This document shows positions 62,174-64,000 of a DNA stretch of 64,000 nt, piece after piece. Location of the stretch: positions 62,001 to 126,000 of the forward strand of contig NZ_RBLC01000004.1 in NCBI RefSeq assembly GCF_003634455.1, written 5' to 3'. Origin of the DNA: Flavobacterium endophyticum. Lineage in GTDB: Bacteria > Bacteroidota > Bacteroidia > Flavobacteriales > Flavobacteriaceae. Each line of letters starts with the position of its first letter. Position 1 is the stretch's first letter. The position numbers were made by a program, and so were the translations under genes. Below the pieces are notes generated by a model that saw only the letters and a list, made by a program, of their open reading frames with translations, had not been told where the DNA came from and made no database searches.

Positions 62174-63253
62174 TTAGTCGGTGGTTTTGAGAGGAATGTT
62201 GGTGTCAGAAATAGTCCTGTTTGTATTGTCTTTGACCAAGACATGGATCTCGCTCAGTCCCTGTACTCCGTTGAGTTCAGAAACCAGATTCACAAAACCT
62301 TTGATTTCGCTGGTACCGCCTGTAAATTCTCCTGTGAGGATACGGCTGCCCGCAGTAATTGTATAAATGAGCTTGTTTATTCCAGGTTCGTTATTTTTCC
62401 TGATGATGCCCAAAAAGTCTTTTTGGCTTAACTGCATCGGAAAGAATCGGAATTCCGGCGGTGGCGGCGGAATGTATTCTCCTGCATGGATAATCTGATC
62501 TGGAGTGGTTGCCGCCCAATTGTCTTTGACCATCAAAAAGACGATATTGTCCATCACATAGCCGTCTTCGGTGTTGTAATATTCAGACGGGATAAGATCC
62601 ATTTTATAAAAACCATCGCCTAAATTTTTCAGCTTGGTCTTTTCCACGACATCTGGCAGCCAGGCTTGGTATTCTTGCAATACCGCCCAATTATTAAGTC
62701 CGCTATGAAAATGCACACTTGTCGCATCGGCAAACCCAGGAACCAAGTTTGAGTTAAATAAGATACTTAATCCTTTGTCTATAACAGGTGCTGTCGGATA
62801 CGATCGGATCAGCTCATTGGCCGTATAAAAAGATGAAAAGCTAGTATAGGCTACCTGAGCCACGTCGCTCTGTTTGGTACCTGTCTTGTTTTTCAAACGA
62901 AACCAGAATCCGGCGCTTGCCGCAATGGCTTCAGCGGTTGTAGAAAAATAGGCTGTTGGCGTGAGCGTAAAGCTCCAAACCATATTGCCTTCATACGTAA
63001 GCTTGGCAAATTCAGAAGAGTTTTCCCAGTTGCCAGCATCAGGCTCGGTCGGCGACCAGATCCAAAGATACACATCGCTTTCAGGGGCAAATGTGGTGCT
63101 TGAAAGATCAAAATACCATGTAACTTGTTCATCGTATTTATAAATCACAGGATAGGATGAAATAGAAGCTATAGGACCAGCAGCTTCTTGCCCAATTGCT
63201 TGGCTTGGAGCCATCATGGCAATAAACAGCAATAGAAGTATAATTTTTTTCAT
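62174..63253 (-). CDS. Secreted PUL-associated protein, SusE/F-position (DUF4961-like)
   Basis: A 359-residue protein with a Sec signal peptide (MKKIILLLLFIAMMAPSQA) and no lipobox. Two or three beta-sandwich modules are suggested. VTWYFDLSS and YLWIWSPTEPD resemble starch-binding-like Ig folds, and a poly-Pro hinge (IPPPPPEFRFFP) precedes a C-terminal helical/beta stretch. From memory the closest named group is DUF4961. It sits 21 nt in front of susC and probably binds the polymer or works with the surface lipoprotein upstream. Confidence 0.65.
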   Translation of the reverse strand: MKKIILLLLFIAMMAPSQAIGQEAAGPIASISSYPVIYKYDEQVTWYFDLSSTTFAPESDVYLWIWSPTEPDAGNWENSSEFAKLTYEGNMVWSFTLTPTAYFSTTAEAIAASAGFWFRLKNKTGTKQSDVAQVAYTSFSSFYTANELIRSYPTAPVIDKGLSILFNSNLVPGFADATSVHFHSGLNNWAVLQEYQAWLPDVVEKTKLKNLGDGFYKMDLIPSEYYNTEDGYVMDNIVFLMVKDNWAATTPDQIIHAGEYIPPPPPEFRFFPMQLSQKDFLGIIRKNNEPGINKLIYTITAGSRILTGEFTGGTSEIKGFVNLVSELNGVQGLSEIHVLVKDNTNRTISDTNIPLKTTD

Positions 63254-63257
63254 ATCG

Positions 63258-63776
63258 TTAATGGATTGCGCTTAATTTGAATAAATAGGACACAAAGGCA
63301 GTTCCGTTAGAAACTCGCGTCAGCTGGAATTCCATCTCTTCGTTGCTTCCCGGAACTGAGATAAGACGCAGCTCATCCTTCAGCTGCGTCTTGGCCGCAT
63401 CGCTATACAGATAGATCAGTACTCCTTCGGCACGGGCCGGCTGGAAAGCGGCACTTAGTTTCCAATAGCCGCTTGGCGCGAACAACGGAGGCACGTCGCC
63501 TAGTACTTCATAAGTAGTAGGCTCCATTTTAGAGTCAACGGAAAATCGGATCTTGAAATCCTCATAATTAAAGAGTGTGCTCAAGTTTTGCTCAGAGGGT
63601 TCTACAGCATTTGACTTCGCAAACTCATCGACCATCTTCAGGCTCATCAGTCCCCACTCTCCGTTTACTTTTTCATATAAGGTAATCGGATCGGTAGGAT
63701 TTCCGTCATCTGTTTCGTTGCATCCGAGCGCAAGAAAACCGACGAAAGCCAGCAGGTAAATAATTTTACATCTCAT
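63258..63776 (-). CDS. Surface lipoprotein, DUF5004-like
   Basis: A 172-residue lipoprotein with lipobox FLALGC (Cys19) followed by NETDD, an acidic surface-export signal. The body begins LYEKVNGEWGLMSLKMVDEF, which fits the lipocalin-like DUF5004 pattern, but I am not certain of the family. It is the first gene of the PUL, 4 nt before the next gene. Its promoter must lie between 63777 and the window end. Confidence 0.65.
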   Translation of the reverse strand: MRCKIIYLLAFVGFLALGCNETDDGNPTDPITLYEKVNGEWGLMSLKMVDEFAKSNAVEPSEQNLSTLFNYEDFKIRFSVDSKMEPTTYEVLGDVPPLFAPSGYWKLSAAFQPARAEGVLIYLYSDAAKTQLKDELRLISVPGSNEEMEFQLTRVSNGTAFVSYLFKLSAIH

Positions 63777-64000
63777 ACGTTTTTTGGTTTTTTGTTAGTA
63801 GTATTATTCTTCAAAAAAGAATCATAACGAAGCTAGATGTTAAATTAGTCTTAAGAAAATGATAGGAGAAAAATCAAGGTTATAAAGACTACACATCTGA
63901 ATTAACACTTTTAAAATCAATTATTTACAAATAATGAGTCAAAAAAAAATCAAGATGCTGTATAGGTAAAAAAGACCCTCTAAAACTTAAATTAATGACA
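63777..64000. other. Leader region of the PUL, no gene found
   Basis: Very AT-rich, no ORF, tRNA or clear terminator on either strand. No exact TAnnTTTG was found in the orientation of the PUL. The regulator of the locus is outside the window. Confidence 0.4.

Overview
The window reads as a chromosomal segment of a flavobacterium (Bacteroidota, Flavobacterium or a close relative). It is AT-rich, lacks clear Shine-Dalgarno sequences, and has upstream elements matching the Bacteroidota -7 promoter motif TAnnTTTG. It also carries a SusC/SusD locus and several small protein families typical of Flavobacteriia. Gene density is high, with short gaps and many 1-4 nt stop/start overlaps. No rRNA, CRISPR array, prophage or intact insertion sequence was seen.

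Layout. 1-5.6 kb: nhaA (cut by the window edge), a DUF6155-like gene, endonuclease V, an SF2 helicase and a DEAD-box RNA helicase. 5.6-10.5 kb: the threonine operon thrA-thrB-thrC on the minus strand, preceded by an unannotated 29-codon leader peptide with ten Thr codons (10405-10494), a candidate attenuator. 10.7-23 kb: hutH, DUF421, a RimK ligase fused to a retropepsin-like domain, clpC, gyrA, a TPR protein, a NlpC/P60 peptidase and a thiolase. 23.1-23.4 kb: tRNA-Arg, tRNA-Pro and tRNA-Ser with their own promoter and terminator. 23.7-33.6 kb: NAD(P)H-hydrate dehydratase, an acetyltransferase, a GH130 enzyme, the CbpA/CbpM chaperone pair, DUF2911, an EamA transporter, and a CBS/DUF294 protein with a DnaQ-like exonuclease. 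Two small genes (27797, 28110) also lie here.

33.8-38.7 kb: a histidine kinase and NtrC-type sigma-54 activator, followed by a possible -24/-12 promoter, a Cys-rich mini-protein, glutamate dehydrogenase, a GreA/Rnk-like protein and an unknown protein. 38.8-41.4 kb: a divergent set of unknown membrane/secreted proteins and a SIMPL-like protein. 41.5-50.0 kb: an acetate/carboxylate block with acs, a lone receiver, a symporter-STAC-histidine kinase, and a porin-MFS-small membrane protein operon. 50.1-54 kb: an orphan InsA-like DNA-binding protein, a ClC channel with an HPP protein, and DUF2147 with an outer-membrane barrel.

54.3-63.8 kb: a polysaccharide utilization locus (PUL) on the minus strand: surface lipoprotein, secreted glycan-binding candidate, SusC, SusD, a GH71/99-like lipoprotein and a GH97 lipoprotein. 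Lipoprotein sorting signals suggest an endo-acting enzyme on the surface and a GH97 exo-glucosidase in the periplasm. I infer an alpha-glucan, possibly alpha-1,3-glucan, as substrate. Just beyond the PUL terminator lies the 3' stub of a sugar-epimerase-like gene, which marks a rearrangement junction.

The strongest new observations are the threonine leader peptide, the candidate sigma-54 control of the GDH cluster, the RimK-protease fusion, the PUL and its boundary scar, and several inverted or tandem repeats in regulatory gaps.
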